From positions 1 through 64,000 of the forward strand of contig CAZKHG010000004.1 in assembly GCA_964552655.1 (NCBI GenBank): DNA of 64,000 nt, given 5' to 3'. The notes under the pieces are model-generated. The model did no database searches. It was given only the letters and a program-made list of their open reading frames with translations, and was not told the origin of the DNA. The stretch comes from CAZKHG01 sp964552655 (GTDB lineage Bacteria > Bacteroidota > Bacteroidia > Bacteroidales > Tenuifilaceae). Of this stretch, positions 32,791-41,522 are shown piece by piece. The stretch's first letter is position 1. Each line of letters opens with the position of its first letter. Position numbers and translations under genes: made by a program.

Positions 32791-33961
32791 CTACAAGTTC
32801 TCCTTCCATAACCTCGCCAATACCAACAGGAATCATGATATAACCATCTGCATGAGCCAGTGCAAAAATATGGGCTGAACCATGAAACTCAACGGGATAA
32901 ACTTTGAAATCGGGTGTTAAGGCAACAGGGACAAGCCCTAAACGCTCTGTTTTCTTTCGAATGTAATTTTTTGCCATTGGCAAACGGCTTATTAATGGGT
33001 TGGTAATTTTAGCCCCCATCAACTTTTTAATTGCAGGTTTAATAAGTATTTCGAACTGGAGGTAAGAAGAAACCGGGTTGCCGGGTAACCCAAAAATCAG
33101 CTTATTCCCTGATACACCAAAGGTGGTTGGTTTACCGGGCTGCACCGCAATGCTCTCAAAAAGAATATTTACTCCAAGACTTTTTAAAACCTCGGGAACA
33201 TAATCAAAATCGCCCATCGATACACCTCCGGTTAAAATAACAATATCATTTTCGTTTAATGCCCTGGATATTGCATTACTTGTAGCTTCCTTGGTATCAC
33301 TAATAATACCGTAATACGATGGTTCAGCGCCTGCTTTAACAACCTGTGCAACCAGTTGATGGCCGTTGCTGTTCCTGATTTGAACAGAATTTGGGGTTGC
33401 CTCTGGTTCAACCAGCTCATCCCCAGTGGTTAATATTGCCACTTTGGGTTTTGATGCCACTAATGGGTTGGCACATCCGACACTCGCCATAATGGCTATA
33501 TGTTGCGGGTCAATCAGAATCCCTTTCCCCAGAACTTTATCACCTGTTCTGATATCCTCACCTAAGGGACAAATATTCGTTTTTGGGGTTTTCCCGGTAA
33601 AAATGATCCTGTTGTCGGCGATCTCACTGGTTTCCTCAACCATTAAAACGCAATCGGCTCCATTTGGAATCATTGCCCCGGTCATAATTTTTGAACATTG
33701 ACCTTGTCCGACAATTTTTTCAGGAATTTTTCCGGCAGGAATCACCTCAATTACTTCCAACTCTTCCATTGCATCGCTTATCCGACAAGCATATCCATCC
33801 ACCGCTGTTTTATCAAAAGGCGGCATGTTCATATCTGATAAAACATCCTCTGCCAACACTCTGTTTAGGCTCTCACGGAGTTTAACCTTTTCTGTGATAT
33901 TTGAAGGTTTAGAGTTTTCCAGAACAACCTTAAGTGCATCGTTTAAAAGGATCATATTCAA
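32774..33961 (-). CDS. moeA: Molybdopterin molybdenumtransferase MoeA
   Basis: A 395-residue MoeA, which inserts molybdate (or tungstate) into adenylylated molybdopterin. Family motifs are PPFDKTAVDGYACR, TGAMIPNGADCVLMVEE, GGVSMGDFDYV, PGKPTTFG and GLPGNPVSS, in the expected order of domains. It is the first gene of a four-gene minus-strand cofactor operon. MoaD, MoaE and MoeB are not present in the window and must be elsewhere if the pathway is complete. Confidence 0.95.
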   Translation of the reverse strand: MNMILLNDALKVVLENSKPSNITEKVKLRESLNRVLAEDVLSDMNMPPFDKTAVDGYACRISDAMEELEVIEVIPAGKIPEKIVGQGQCSKIMTGAMIPNGADCVLMVEETSEIADNRIIFTGKTPKTNICPLGEDIRTGDKVLGKGILIDPQHIAIMASVGCANPLVASKPKVAILTTGDELVEPEATPNSVQIRNSNGHQLVAQVVKAGAEPSYYGIISDTKEATSNAISRALNENDIVILTGGVSMGDFDYVPEVLKSLGVNILFESIAVQPGKPTTFGVSGNKLIFGLPGNPVSSYLQFEILIKPAIKKLMGAKITNPLISRLPMAKNYIRKKTERLGLVPVALTPDFKVYPVEFHGSAHIFALAHADGYIMIPVGIGEVMEGELVDVRPI

Positions 33962-34064
33962 ATTTTAGAGGTGCAAATTTGCAAATAAAAGAGGGATATG
34001 CAAAATTTTTTATATCCAAAAAATATTAGCCATGCCACCTTCAGCTGTAATTAAAGTTTTTCGA

Positions 34065-34096
34065 TTTGCTGAATTGTACTTTTCAATTTATCTTTG
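34065..34096 (+). promoter_or_regulatory. Promoter of the thiamine operon
   Basis: TTTG (34065-34068), exactly 20 bases, then TATCTTTG (34089-34096), a perfect match. The predicted start falls near 34102-34103, where the first stem of the TPP riboswitch begins. That agreement makes the call strong. Confidence 0.8.
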
Positions 34097-34102
34097 CCCT
34101 GT

Positions 34103-34183
34103 CTTTTGGGGGTGCCTTAATATAACGGGCTGAGATCATACCCTTTGAACCTGATCCGGGTAGTACCGGCGAAGGGACAAGAG
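34103..34183 (+). promoter_or_regulatory. TPP (thiamine pyrophosphate) riboswitch, THI element
   Basis: The conserved THI-box is clear: GGGGTGCC at 34108-34115, CTGAGA at 34130-34135, ACCCTTTGAACCTGATC from 34140, CCGGGTAGTACCGG, and the closing GAAGGGA. The outer stem P1 forms between CTTTTG (34103-34108) and CAAGAG (34178-34183). It binds TPP and controls the downstream TonB receptor, pnuT and thiamine pyrophosphokinase genes. No clear terminator separates it from the gene, and the Shine-Dalgarno at 34278-34284 lies about 95 bases further on. The gap 33962-34293 holds the promoter, this element and the hairpin that follows. Confidence 0.95.
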
Positions 34184-34218
34184 TTACATGACCTTAAGAT
34201 TTCCCCCTTTTCTTGGTA

Positions 34219-34253
34219 GCTGAATTACAACTGATTTGTAATTAGTTGTCAGC
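34219..34253 (+). promoter_or_regulatory. Leader hairpin resembling a tRNA-Thr anticodon arm
   Basis: GCTG, then a perfect 8-bp hairpin AATTACAA-CTGAT-TTGTAATT (34223-34243), then AGTTGT and CAGC, which can pair with the first GCTG. An alternative fold (AACTGA and TTAGTT) closes a 7-base loop TTTGTAA. The stretch 34231-34245 is identical in 14 of 15 bases to the anticodon arm of the tRNA-Thr at the left edge of this window. It may be part of the riboswitch expression platform, and the two folds are mutually exclusive. Confidence 0.45.
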
Positions 34254-34293
34254 GAAGGATTGATGTACTAACCAAAAAAAGGAGAATTTTAAA

Positions 34294-36744
34294 ATGAGAA
34301 AAACAATCTTTTTGCTGCTGGGGCAGCTTATGGCATTTTGGGTACTTGCCACGCCCGAAGAATCTAATGGTAATCTCACAATTTATGGAAAAATTACCGA
34401 TGAAAATCTGGTACCACTGGCCGGTGCAACAGTAATTGTTGAAAATTTGCTGCTGGGAACCTCAACTAACCCGGATGGAACATTCAGCTTTTCCAGGCTA
34501 AAACCCGGTACATATAAAATTATTGTAACCTTTTTAGGTTATGAAAAGCAGACGGTTGAAATAACTCTTAAAGAGAATGTAACAATAGACATTGTTCTTA
34601 AATCTTCCTCAATTATGGGTGAAGAGATAATTGTAAGTTCAACAAGAGCCTCTTCACGAATGCCAATCGCACAAACATCTTTAAAAAAGGATGATTTAAA
34701 AAAATTTAACAACGGATTTGATATTCCTTACGTACTTGAACTTATCCCTTCTGTGGTGGCAACATCAGAAGGAGGAACGGGTGTTGGAAATACTGCTTTC
34801 CGCATAAGGGGAACTGATATGAGCCGAATCAATGTAACTGTTAACAATATCCCCCTGAATGATCCAGAATCGCAGGCGGTTTTCTGGGTGAATATGCCTG
34901 ATTTTACCAGTTCTGTTGATAATGTTCAGGTGCAACGAGGAGTTGGCACATCAACAAATGGTGCTGCCTCTTTTGGGGCAACAGTAAATTTTCAAACCAC
35001 TACCCTTACCCCTATTCCCTTTGCAGGCGCTGAATTCCTTTTTGGATCTTTTAATACCTGGCGAACCACGGCAAAAGTCTCAACAGGGTTGATAAGTAAT
35101 CGTTTCAGCTTCGAGGGTAGGTTTTCTAAGCTGAATTCTGATGGTTACATTGACAGGGCTACATCTGATCATCAATCAATGTTTCTCACTGCTGCCTGGC
35201 ATACTGAGAAAAGTATTTTACGATTCAATATAATCCACGGGGAGGAACACACAGGAATTACCTGGGAGGGAACACCGGGTTATATGCTTGCAATAAACCG
35301 CAGGTATAATCCAGCGGGTGAGTATGTTGATAATGACGGAAATACCAAATATTATGACGATGAAAAGGATAACTACACCCAAACTCATTATCACTTAATA
35401 TATAGCAACCAACTAAATAAAAACATTTCTATAAATATTGCATCCTTTTGGACAATTGGTAAGGGTTACTATGAGGAATATAAAGAGAACAGGAAGTTCA
35501 GCGATTATGGACTTTCTCCGGTAATTCTGGGCGGAACTACCTATCAAAGAACCGATCTGATCAGGCAGAAATGGCTTGATAATGATTTTTACGGAACAAT
35601 GATTTCTGCAAACTTTCGCAGGGGACGAATCGAAGGAACATTTGGCGGGGGATGGAATCGTTATGATGGCTACCATTTTGGTAAAATTATCTGGACTGAG
35701 ATCAATGCCGGAATCCCAAAAAATTTCGAATGGTACCGAAATGCCGGGGTAAAAACCGATTATAGCTTATTTACCAAAGCAAGCTTGCTGGTTCTTCAAA
35801 ATCTTAACCTGTTTGGCGATATTCAATACCGTGCCATTGATTACCATCTTACCGGCCCGGATGATGATCTGGCGAACTTAGACCAATCACACATTTGGAA
35901 ATTCATAAACCCTAAGCTTGGGTTTAACTATAAAATATCCTCGTTTCACGATCTGTTTTTCTCCTTTGGGGTTGGCAACAGGGAACCTTCACGTGCCGAT
36001 TTGAAGGATGCCATGAAGTACGGATCAGACAATACACCCCTATCGGAGAGGTTGTACGATTATGAATTGGGCTATAGCTTAAAGCTAAACAGCTATGCCT
36101 TTGGGGTAAATTTATACTACATGAATTACAAAGATCAGCTGGTACTTACAGGCAAGCTGAGCGATGTTGGCTACCCGTTGATGAGCAATGTTGATAAAAG
36201 CTATAGAACAGGTGTGGAGATTACAACAACCTTAAAACCAGCAAAATGGGTTACATGGGCAGTCAGCGCAACAATTAGCAGGAATAAAATAGTTGATTTT
36301 GTTGAATACATAGATCAATATGACAACTCTAACGATTGGAATCCGCTGCCACAAGTGGTAAATCATTTGGGCAATACACCCATCTCATTCTCACCATCAT
36401 TAATCGGGTCAGGCAATCTAAATATCAATATTATCAAGGGGTTGGATCTTTCTCTGGTAAGTAAATTTGTTGGTAAACAGTATTTTGACAATACCGGCAG
36501 CAAAGACCGAAGGCTTGATAGCTACTTTGTAAACAACCTAAAAGTTGATTACAAAATCAATATTAAAGGGTTGAAGTCAACCTATGTTGAGTTTTATATT
36601 AATAATATTTTTGATAAGATGTATCTGGCAAACGCTTGGGTTTACCGTGCCCGTTTTGCCAATGATGGCAGTGAATACCGCGAGGATGGATTTTTTCCGC
36701 AAGCAGGTAGAAATTTTATGCTGAAAATTGGGTGTGAGTTTTAA
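34294..36744 (+). CDS. TonB-dependent receptor, TPP-regulated thiamine uptake
   Basis: An 816-residue outer membrane receptor. A signal peptide (about 1-20) is followed by a carboxypeptidase-D regulatory-like domain (about 27-110), a plug domain (about 120-230, with FRIRGTDMSRINVTVNN) and a beta-barrel ending in KIGCEF. Its place directly after a TPP riboswitch, and before pnuT and thiamine pyrophosphokinase, identifies thiamine or a precursor as the likely substrate. This is a known Bacteroidetes arrangement. AAAGGAG lies 9 bases before the ATG. Confidence 0.9.
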   Translation: MRKTIFLLLGQLMAFWVLATPEESNGNLTIYGKITDENLVPLAGATVIVENLLLGTSTNPDGTFSFSRLKPGTYKIIVTFLGYEKQTVEITLKENVTIDIVLKSSSIMGEEIIVSSTRASSRMPIAQTSLKKDDLKKFNNGFDIPYVLELIPSVVATSEGGTGVGNTAFRIRGTDMSRINVTVNNIPLNDPESQAVFWVNMPDFTSSVDNVQVQRGVGTSTNGAASFGATVNFQTTTLTPIPFAGAEFLFGSFNTWRTTAKVSTGLISNRFSFEGRFSKLNSDGYIDRATSDHQSMFLTAAWHTEKSILRFNIIHGEEHTGITWEGTPGYMLAINRRYNPAGEYVDNDGNTKYYDDEKDNYTQTHYHLIYSNQLNKNISINIASFWTIGKGYYEEYKENRKFSDYGLSPVILGGTTYQRTDLIRQKWLDNDFYGTMISANFRRGRIEGTFGGGWNRYDGYHFGKIIWTEINAGIPKNFEWYRNAGVKTDYSLFTKASLLVLQNLNLFGDIQYRAIDYHLTGPDDDLANLDQSHIWKFINPKLGFNYKISSFHDLFFSFGVGNREPSRADLKDAMKYGSDNTPLSERLYDYELGYSLKLNSYAFGVNLYYMNYKDQLVLTGKLSDVGYPLMSNVDKSYRTGVEITTTLKPAKWVTWAVSATISRNKIVDFVEYIDQYDNSNDWNPLPQVVNHLGNTPISFSPSLIGSGNLNINIIKGLDLSLVSKFVGKQYFDNTGSKDRRLDSYFVNNLKVDYKINIKGLKSTYVEFYINNIFDKMYLANAWVYRARFANDGSEYREDGFFPQAGRNFMLKIGCEF

Positions 36745-36845
36745 TGCCAGGGATAGGATGTAAAGTTATGAAATGAAAAATAGAAACTGTTTTTTTTAAC
36801 CTCTGACGATTTACAAAAAACTGCTTAGAAATAACTGGAAGCGAG

Positions 36846-37448
36846 ATGGATTGGCTACTTAAAAACTATATTGAGGTAATAGGGGCTGTAACAGGTCTGA
36901 TTTATCTTTACCTTGAAATAAAACAGAATATCTGGCTTTGGCCATTGGGTTTGGTTACCTCAGCGTTTTATATTTATATCTTTTACGATTCCAAATTCTA
37001 TGCAGATATGGGCTTACAGGTTTACTACCTTGTCATTAGCATTTACGGCTGGTGGCATTGGTTGTATGGAGATAATAATTCAGGTAAAAAAAATAACCTA
37101 CCTATAACAAGGATATCGCTCAAACTGTCTGTTTTTCTTTCTCTAATTACCATTGCTCTTTTCGGCATTTTAACATACATACTTAAGAATTTCACCGATT
37201 CACCAGTGCCTTATGGCGATGCCTTTACTACAGCCTTGAGCATTACAGCTACGTGGATGCTGGCCCGGAAGCTGATTGAGCATTGGTGGGTTTGGGTAAT
37301 TGTAAATATATTATCTTTAGGGCTTTACATTTGGAAAGGTCTCTACCCAACTTCTGTACTTTTCTTCTTTTACTTTGTAATGGCAATAGTTGGGTACTTT
37401 GAATGGAAAAAAGAGCTGATTACTAAACCAATTTCTTGTGCTGATTGA
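36846..37448 (+). CDS. pnuT: PnuT-type thiamine transporter (PnuC family)
   Basis: A 200-residue integral membrane protein of the PnuC family with about seven helices. The family core WPLGLVTSAFYIYIFYDSKF and VYYLVISIYGWWHW is intact. PnuC members carry nicotinamide riboside; those in TPP-riboswitch operons (PnuT) carry thiamine across the inner membrane, trapped by phosphorylation. The next gene is thiamine pyrophosphokinase, overlapping by 11 bases, which supports the PnuT assignment. Confidence 0.88.
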   Translation: MDWLLKNYIEVIGAVTGLIYLYLEIKQNIWLWPLGLVTSAFYIYIFYDSKFYADMGLQVYYLVISIYGWWHWLYGDNNSGKKNNLPITRISLKLSVFLSLITIALFGILTYILKNFTDSPVPYGDAFTTALSITATWMLARKLIEHWWVWVIVNILSLGLYIWKGLYPTSVLFFFYFVMAIVGYFEWKKELITKPISCAD

Positions 37449-38088
37449 AGTGAGTGAAAATAGTGATTCCGGAAGAGAAGTAGTAATTGTTGCCAATGGC
37501 AAGTTTCCTGAGCATCAAATACCATTAGCCCTTTTAAAAAATGCAGAGTTACTTGTTTGTTGCGATGGGGCAATAAACACCATTGACAGGCTAGGTTATA
37601 AACCATCGGCAATTGTTGGCGACCTTGACTCGGTTAATGAGGCACAAAAAGAAAAATACTCATCTATTCTCTTTTATGATGCCGATCAGGATACAAACGA
37701 TCTTACCAAGGCGGTTAAGTGGTGCAAAAAGAACGGATTTTCCCGAATGAGAATTATTGGGGCAACGGGCTTAAGAGAAGATCATACCATTGGCAATATT
37801 GGCTTACTGCCATTTTATGCCAGAAAAGGTTTAGATGTAAAAATCTTTACTGATTACGGGCTGTTTACCCCGCTTCTGCAATCAGGTAAACTCGACAGCC
37901 ATAAAGGACAGCAGATATCAATCTTTTCACCTTTCAACCTGACAAAACTTTCAACTACAAATCTTAAATATCCTATCAATAATTCAACATTGAGCGAGCT
38001 CTGGATGGGTACACTTAATGAGAGTATAGGGGATTGGTTTACCCTTGATTTCTATCCCGGACCTCTTATCGTTTTTCAGGAGTATTAA
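37438..38088 (+). CDS. Thiamine pyrophosphokinase
   Basis: A 216-residue thiamine diphosphokinase, which transfers pyrophosphate from ATP to thiamine. Family motifs are CDGAINTIDRLGYKPSAIVGDLDSV, DADQDTNDLTKA and GATGLREDHTIGNI. It starts at GTG (37438) inside pnuT; no ATG is available nearby that keeps the N-terminus. It is the last gene of the TPP-controlled operon and supplies the ligand that represses it, giving feedback control. Confidence 0.92.
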   Translation: MLIEVSENSDSGREVVIVANGKFPEHQIPLALLKNAELLVCCDGAINTIDRLGYKPSAIVGDLDSVNEAQKEKYSSILFYDADQDTNDLTKAVKWCKKNGFSRMRIIGATGLREDHTIGNIGLLPFYARKGLDVKIFTDYGLFTPLLQSGKLDSHKGQQISIFSPFNLTKLSTTNLKYPINNSTLSELWMGTLNESIGDWFTLDFYPGPLIVFQEY

Positions 38089-38292
38089 CAGGATTATCCA
38101 AACATCTAAAAAACACTTGAAAATATAAGTGTGTGAAAATTTGGTAACAATTTTTATTATTTTTTCGTATTTTCGATTACAACTTTAAACTTTTTCCATC
38201 AATAACATCTAAAATTGTTAGGTGATAAATTTGAAATACTATAACTTTGACCTTTAATACTCATATAATAAACTTTTTAATATTCGGTTATC

Positions 38293-39312
38293 ATGCAAGA
38301 GCTTAACTGGAAATGTTTGCCATTCGGCTACATCAAAACGGATTACAATGTTCGTTCATACTTTAAGGATAACAAGTGGAGCGAGCTGGAAGTATCAGAC
38401 TCTGAATTCATTAATGTTCATATGGCATGTACTGGCTTACATTACGGCCAGGAAGCATTTGAAGGGATGAAGGCTTACATGGGAAAAGATGGGAAAGTAA
38501 GGCTGTTCCGCTGGGATGAAAATGCAAAGAGGTTACAGAGATCAGCTGAAGGAGTTCTGATGGCGCCAGTCCCAATTGATTTATTTCGCGATGCAATTTT
38601 TAGAGCTGTACAGCTCAATAAAAGATTTGTTCCTCCATATGGAACAGGAGCATCACTCTATATAAGGCCGATGCTATTTGGCTCAGGGCCTGAGGTTGGC
38701 GTAAAACCCTCCCGTGAATATATGTTTGTAGTGTTTGTTACACCGGTAGGTCCTTATTTTAAAGAGGGTTTTAATCCGGTTAAGATTGCCATAGTACGCG
38801 ACAGCGACAGAGCCGCTCCTCTTGGAACCGGCACTTTTAAAGTAGGTGGCAACTACGCTGCCAGCTTACGCGGTGTGGAAAAAGCCCGCAAAGCCGGTTA
38901 CAGTTCTCCGATGTACCTGGATTGCAGGGAGAAAAAGTATATTGATGAGATTGGTGCTGCCAATTTCTTTGGGATAAAAAACAACACCTATATCACCCCA
39001 AAATCTGAATCCATTCTGGGGTCAATTACTAACATGAGTGTTATGGAGCTAGCCAGTGATATGGGTTTACACGTAGAACGCAGACCTGTTCCTGTGGAAG
39101 AACTCGATACCTTTGAAGAGGTTGGAGCCTGCGGTACAGCAGCAGTAATATCCCCTATTGGTGAAATAAATGATATTGACACCGGGAAAGTTTACCATTT
39201 CTGCAAAAATGGAAAACCTGGTCCTATTTCCACAAAAATATATGACACCCTCGTTGGAATCCAGTTTGGCGATGTTCCTGATAAATTTGGTTGGGTAACA
39301 ATTGTTGATTGA
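38293..39312 (+). CDS. ilvE: Branched-chain amino acid aminotransferase
   Basis: A 339-residue class IV, PLP-dependent aminotransferase that moves the amino group between glutamate and Leu, Ile or Val keto acids. Family features are HYGQEAFEGMKAY, RLQRSAEGVLMAPVP, the PLP Lys in GTFKVGGNYAAS, and FFGIKNNTYITP. Length and motifs fit the long BCAT type. A -7-like TAACTTTG (38242-38249) lies upstream, but its -33 partner is poorly spaced. A strong terminator follows. Confidence 0.94.
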   Translation: MQELNWKCLPFGYIKTDYNVRSYFKDNKWSELEVSDSEFINVHMACTGLHYGQEAFEGMKAYMGKDGKVRLFRWDENAKRLQRSAEGVLMAPVPIDLFRDAIFRAVQLNKRFVPPYGTGASLYIRPMLFGSGPEVGVKPSREYMFVVFVTPVGPYFKEGFNPVKIAIVRDSDRAAPLGTGTFKVGGNYAASLRGVEKARKAGYSSPMYLDCREKKYIDEIGAANFFGIKNNTYITPKSESILGSITNMSVMELASDMGLHVERRPVPVEELDTFEEVGACGTAAVISPIGEINDIDTGKVYHFCKNGKPGPISTKIYDTLVGIQFGDVPDKFGWVTIVD

Positions 39313-39321
39313 TATATTAAG

Positions 39322-39349
39322 AACCCTGCCGAAAAACGCAGGGTTTTTT
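39322..39349 (+). terminator. Terminator after ilvE
   Basis: AACCCTGC (39322-39329) pairs with GCAGGGTT (39338-39345), followed by six T residues. It ends the ilvE transcript just before the convergent response regulator gene. Confidence 0.92.
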
Positions 39350-39351
39350 GT

Positions 39352-40029
39352 TTATTTTCGTCTGAAAATAAATCCGGTTCCCCTTACGGTCTCAATGCTG
39401 ATTGATTTTTCATCATGTAAAAATTTTCTAAGCCTGCTAATAAATACATCCATGCTCCGGCCAAGAAAATAATCGTTCTCGCCCCAAATCTCGAGCAGAA
39501 TATCTGCTCGTTTTATCAGCTTATTCTGATGATCCAAAAGATATTTTAAGAGTTTGGCCTCCTTTATGGTAAGAATAAGCTCTTTGTCCGGACCCTTAAG
39601 TTGCTGATTGCTAAAAACAAAAGAATACTGGCCCATTTCATATACCTCCAAATTATTTACACCCGTCCGCTTCAAAATATTTTGGATTCTTAACACCAGC
39701 TCATCCACCTCAAAGGGTTTGCAGATATAATCATCTGCTCCAAGCTTTAACCCCCTGATTCTATCTTCTTTCAGCCCTTTTGCAGTAAGAAAAATGAAAG
39801 GGGTATCCGGAGAATTTCCAGATATCTGTTTTGCAAGTTCAAAACCATCTTTAATGGGCATCATAACATCCAGAATACATATATCAAATTTAGAGGATAA
39901 AAATTCTTGCCAGGCTTCTTCTCCATTCCGGGCAAGGGTTACATCGTAACCTTGAAGATCCAGGTATTGAGATAAAACATTACCCAGATCATGATCATCC
40001 TCGGCCAGCAGTATCTTGGTTTTTACCAT
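39352..40029 (-). CDS. OmpR-family response regulator
   Basis: A 225-residue response regulator. The receiver domain has the acidic pair (LAEDDHD), phospho-acceptor Asp in CILDVMMP (about residue 53), and Lys in FLTAKG. A winged-helix DNA-binding domain (about 130-222) follows, ending RTVRGTGFIFRR. It overlaps the kinase gene by 35 bases and is coupled to it. It resembles the Bacteroides RprY class, but orthology is not certain. Its likely target is the divergent gene at 41523 (inference). Confidence 0.93.
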   Translation of the reverse strand: MVKTKILLAEDDHDLGNVLSQYLDLQGYDVTLARNGEEAWQEFLSSKFDICILDVMMPIKDGFELAKQISGNSPDTPFIFLTAKGLKEDRIRGLKLGADDYICKPFEVDELVLRIQNILKRTGVNNLEVYEMGQYSFVFSNQQLKGPDKELILTIKEAKLLKYLLDHQNKLIKRADILLEIWGENDYFLGRSMDVFISRLRKFLHDEKSISIETVRGTGFIFRRK

Positions 40030-41401
40030 CTATTGGAATATTTATTGTAAATGTACTACCTTTTCCAGCTCTGCTTGTTACATCAATTTTTCCATGATGT
40101 GCTTTAATAATTTGATCAACATAGAAAAGACCAAGACCCAGGCCCTTGACATTATGAATGTTTCCGGTGGGAACTCTATAAAATTTCTCAAAAATATGCT
40201 TAAGCTCCTCTTTATTCATACCAATCCCATTATCGGTAATTGAAATGTGCAGCATGCTATCATTCCATACCTTTACCTCAATGGTTGGTTGGTTCCGGTT
40301 GTACCTGACTGCATTAGTCAGCAAATTAAAAATGGCTGATGTGATTTGGGTTTCATCAAAATATGCGTTACTTGTGGTCAGGTCAATGCTGTCATCTATC
40401 CTGATATTTTTTTCTTTGCATTCCCAGCTGAACGACTTAATTAATCCTTTAATGAATGGTTCAATTTCAACCCACTTTTTATCCAGATCAAACTGCTTTT
40501 TCTCCCACCTGGTAACCTCTAACAGATGGTTTATTTGACGGGTGAGCTGAGCATTCTGCCGGTTAATGATTGTAGCTGTTTCCAGAACTTTAGCCGGATT
40601 ATTATGAATCAGTTCATTCTCAAGAGTTTTTGAAGCTACCGAAATGGTTGATAATGGAGTTTTAAGCTCATGGGTCATATTATTAATGAAATCGGTTTTC
40701 ATTTGGGATAACCTTCGTTCCTTTAGCAGATTCAGCAAGGTCAGAATGAATACCGAAATAACCACTAGCAAGGAAAAGCAAGCGATTACTAAAAAACTAA
40801 AAATCTGATTGATCACTTCCCTTTTCTTAAAGCTAAAATCAATATAATATTCAAGGACAATTCTAAAATTGTTCCCTTCAAACTTAAACCGATTTACATT
40901 GATAGCATCATCGGGTATATTAGGATTCAGTGTACTATCTTCGATAAGTTCAGAATCATTATCATAAATGATAAAAACTTCCGGGTAATCAATCAGGTAC
41001 AATTCTTTAATATGAAAATATGAATTGAATTTATCATCAACATTAGTCTTTTTAAGGTATTCAGATATGCCTTTATCAATTTCCTGATACTTGTTTATGC
41101 CATCATAAAACTTATTAATAACGCTCTTTTGAAAAGAGAGCGTATCTATTATCCTTTTCTGGTTGGAATAGGAAACGAATTTGCCGGAGATATCATCGAG
41201 TAAATAAAACACTTTTTCAACACCATTAGTCTTATGCTCTTTAAGCATCCGTTCCATAGCACTTTTGGTTTCCTCCCGGTAACGATAATCGAACTTCTCC
41301 GCCTCAAGTCTATAAATATGGAGTAAAAGCAATACATGAATACCAATCAGGATTAGTATTGCCAAAAAAGACAACCCGATAAACACCATTTTCCTTTTCA
41401 T
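39995..41401 (-). CDS. Membrane sensor histidine kinase
   Basis: A 468-residue kinase. Membrane helices lie at about 7-29 and 205-226, with a periplasmic sensor region of about 175 residues between them. The H-box NNMTHELKTPLSTI, N-box NLLTNAVRYN, G1 DNGIGMN and G2 GLGLGLFYV are intact. The sensor region matches no domain I recognise. Its partner regulator starts within its 3' end. It is divergent from a secreted coiled-coil protein gene with a clear -7 box. Confidence 0.93.
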   Translation of the reverse strand: MKRKMVFIGLSFLAILILIGIHVLLLLHIYRLEAEKFDYRYREETKSAMERMLKEHKTNGVEKVFYLLDDISGKFVSYSNQKRIIDTLSFQKSVINKFYDGINKYQEIDKGISEYLKKTNVDDKFNSYFHIKELYLIDYPEVFIIYDNDSELIEDSTLNPNIPDDAINVNRFKFEGNNFRIVLEYYIDFSFKKREVINQIFSFLVIACFSLLVVISVFILTLLNLLKERRLSQMKTDFINNMTHELKTPLSTISVASKTLENELIHNNPAKVLETATIINRQNAQLTRQINHLLEVTRWEKKQFDLDKKWVEIEPFIKGLIKSFSWECKEKNIRIDDSIDLTTSNAYFDETQITSAIFNLLTNAVRYNRNQPTIEVKVWNDSMLHISITDNGIGMNKEELKHIFEKFYRVPTGNIHNVKGLGLGLFYVDQIIKAHHGKIDVTSRAGKGSTFTINIPIDGKNQDTAGRG

Positions 41402-41491
41402 AACACTGCTAAATTAGGGCATTTATTGATCAGAAAAACACATTAACCTTGGATTAACATTTTATTAACCATAGCTGCTTGTTTTCATCCC

Positions 41492-41499
41492 TACCTTTG
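41492..41499 (+). promoter_or_regulatory. Promoter -7 box for the secreted coiled-coil protein
   Basis: TACCTTTG is a perfect TAnnTTTG match, 23 bases before the ATG. No -33 TTTG is found at the usual spacing, so an activator may be needed. The divergent two-component regulator is the obvious candidate. Confidence 0.5.
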
Positions 41500-41522
41500 A
41501 TGTGAAATTAAAAAATGAAAAA

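Noticed and set aside
30554..33961. Molybdopterin operon and aldehyde oxidoreductase as a transferred island
   Set aside because: Base composition and codon choice look like the surrounding genes by eye, there are no flanking repeats or mobility genes, and the two loci are 15 kb apart.
34219..34253. A functional tRNA gene or T-box in the thiamine leader
   Set aside because: Only the anticodon-arm region resembles tRNA-Thr. There is no acceptor stem, T-arm or D-arm, and no T-box signature sequence.
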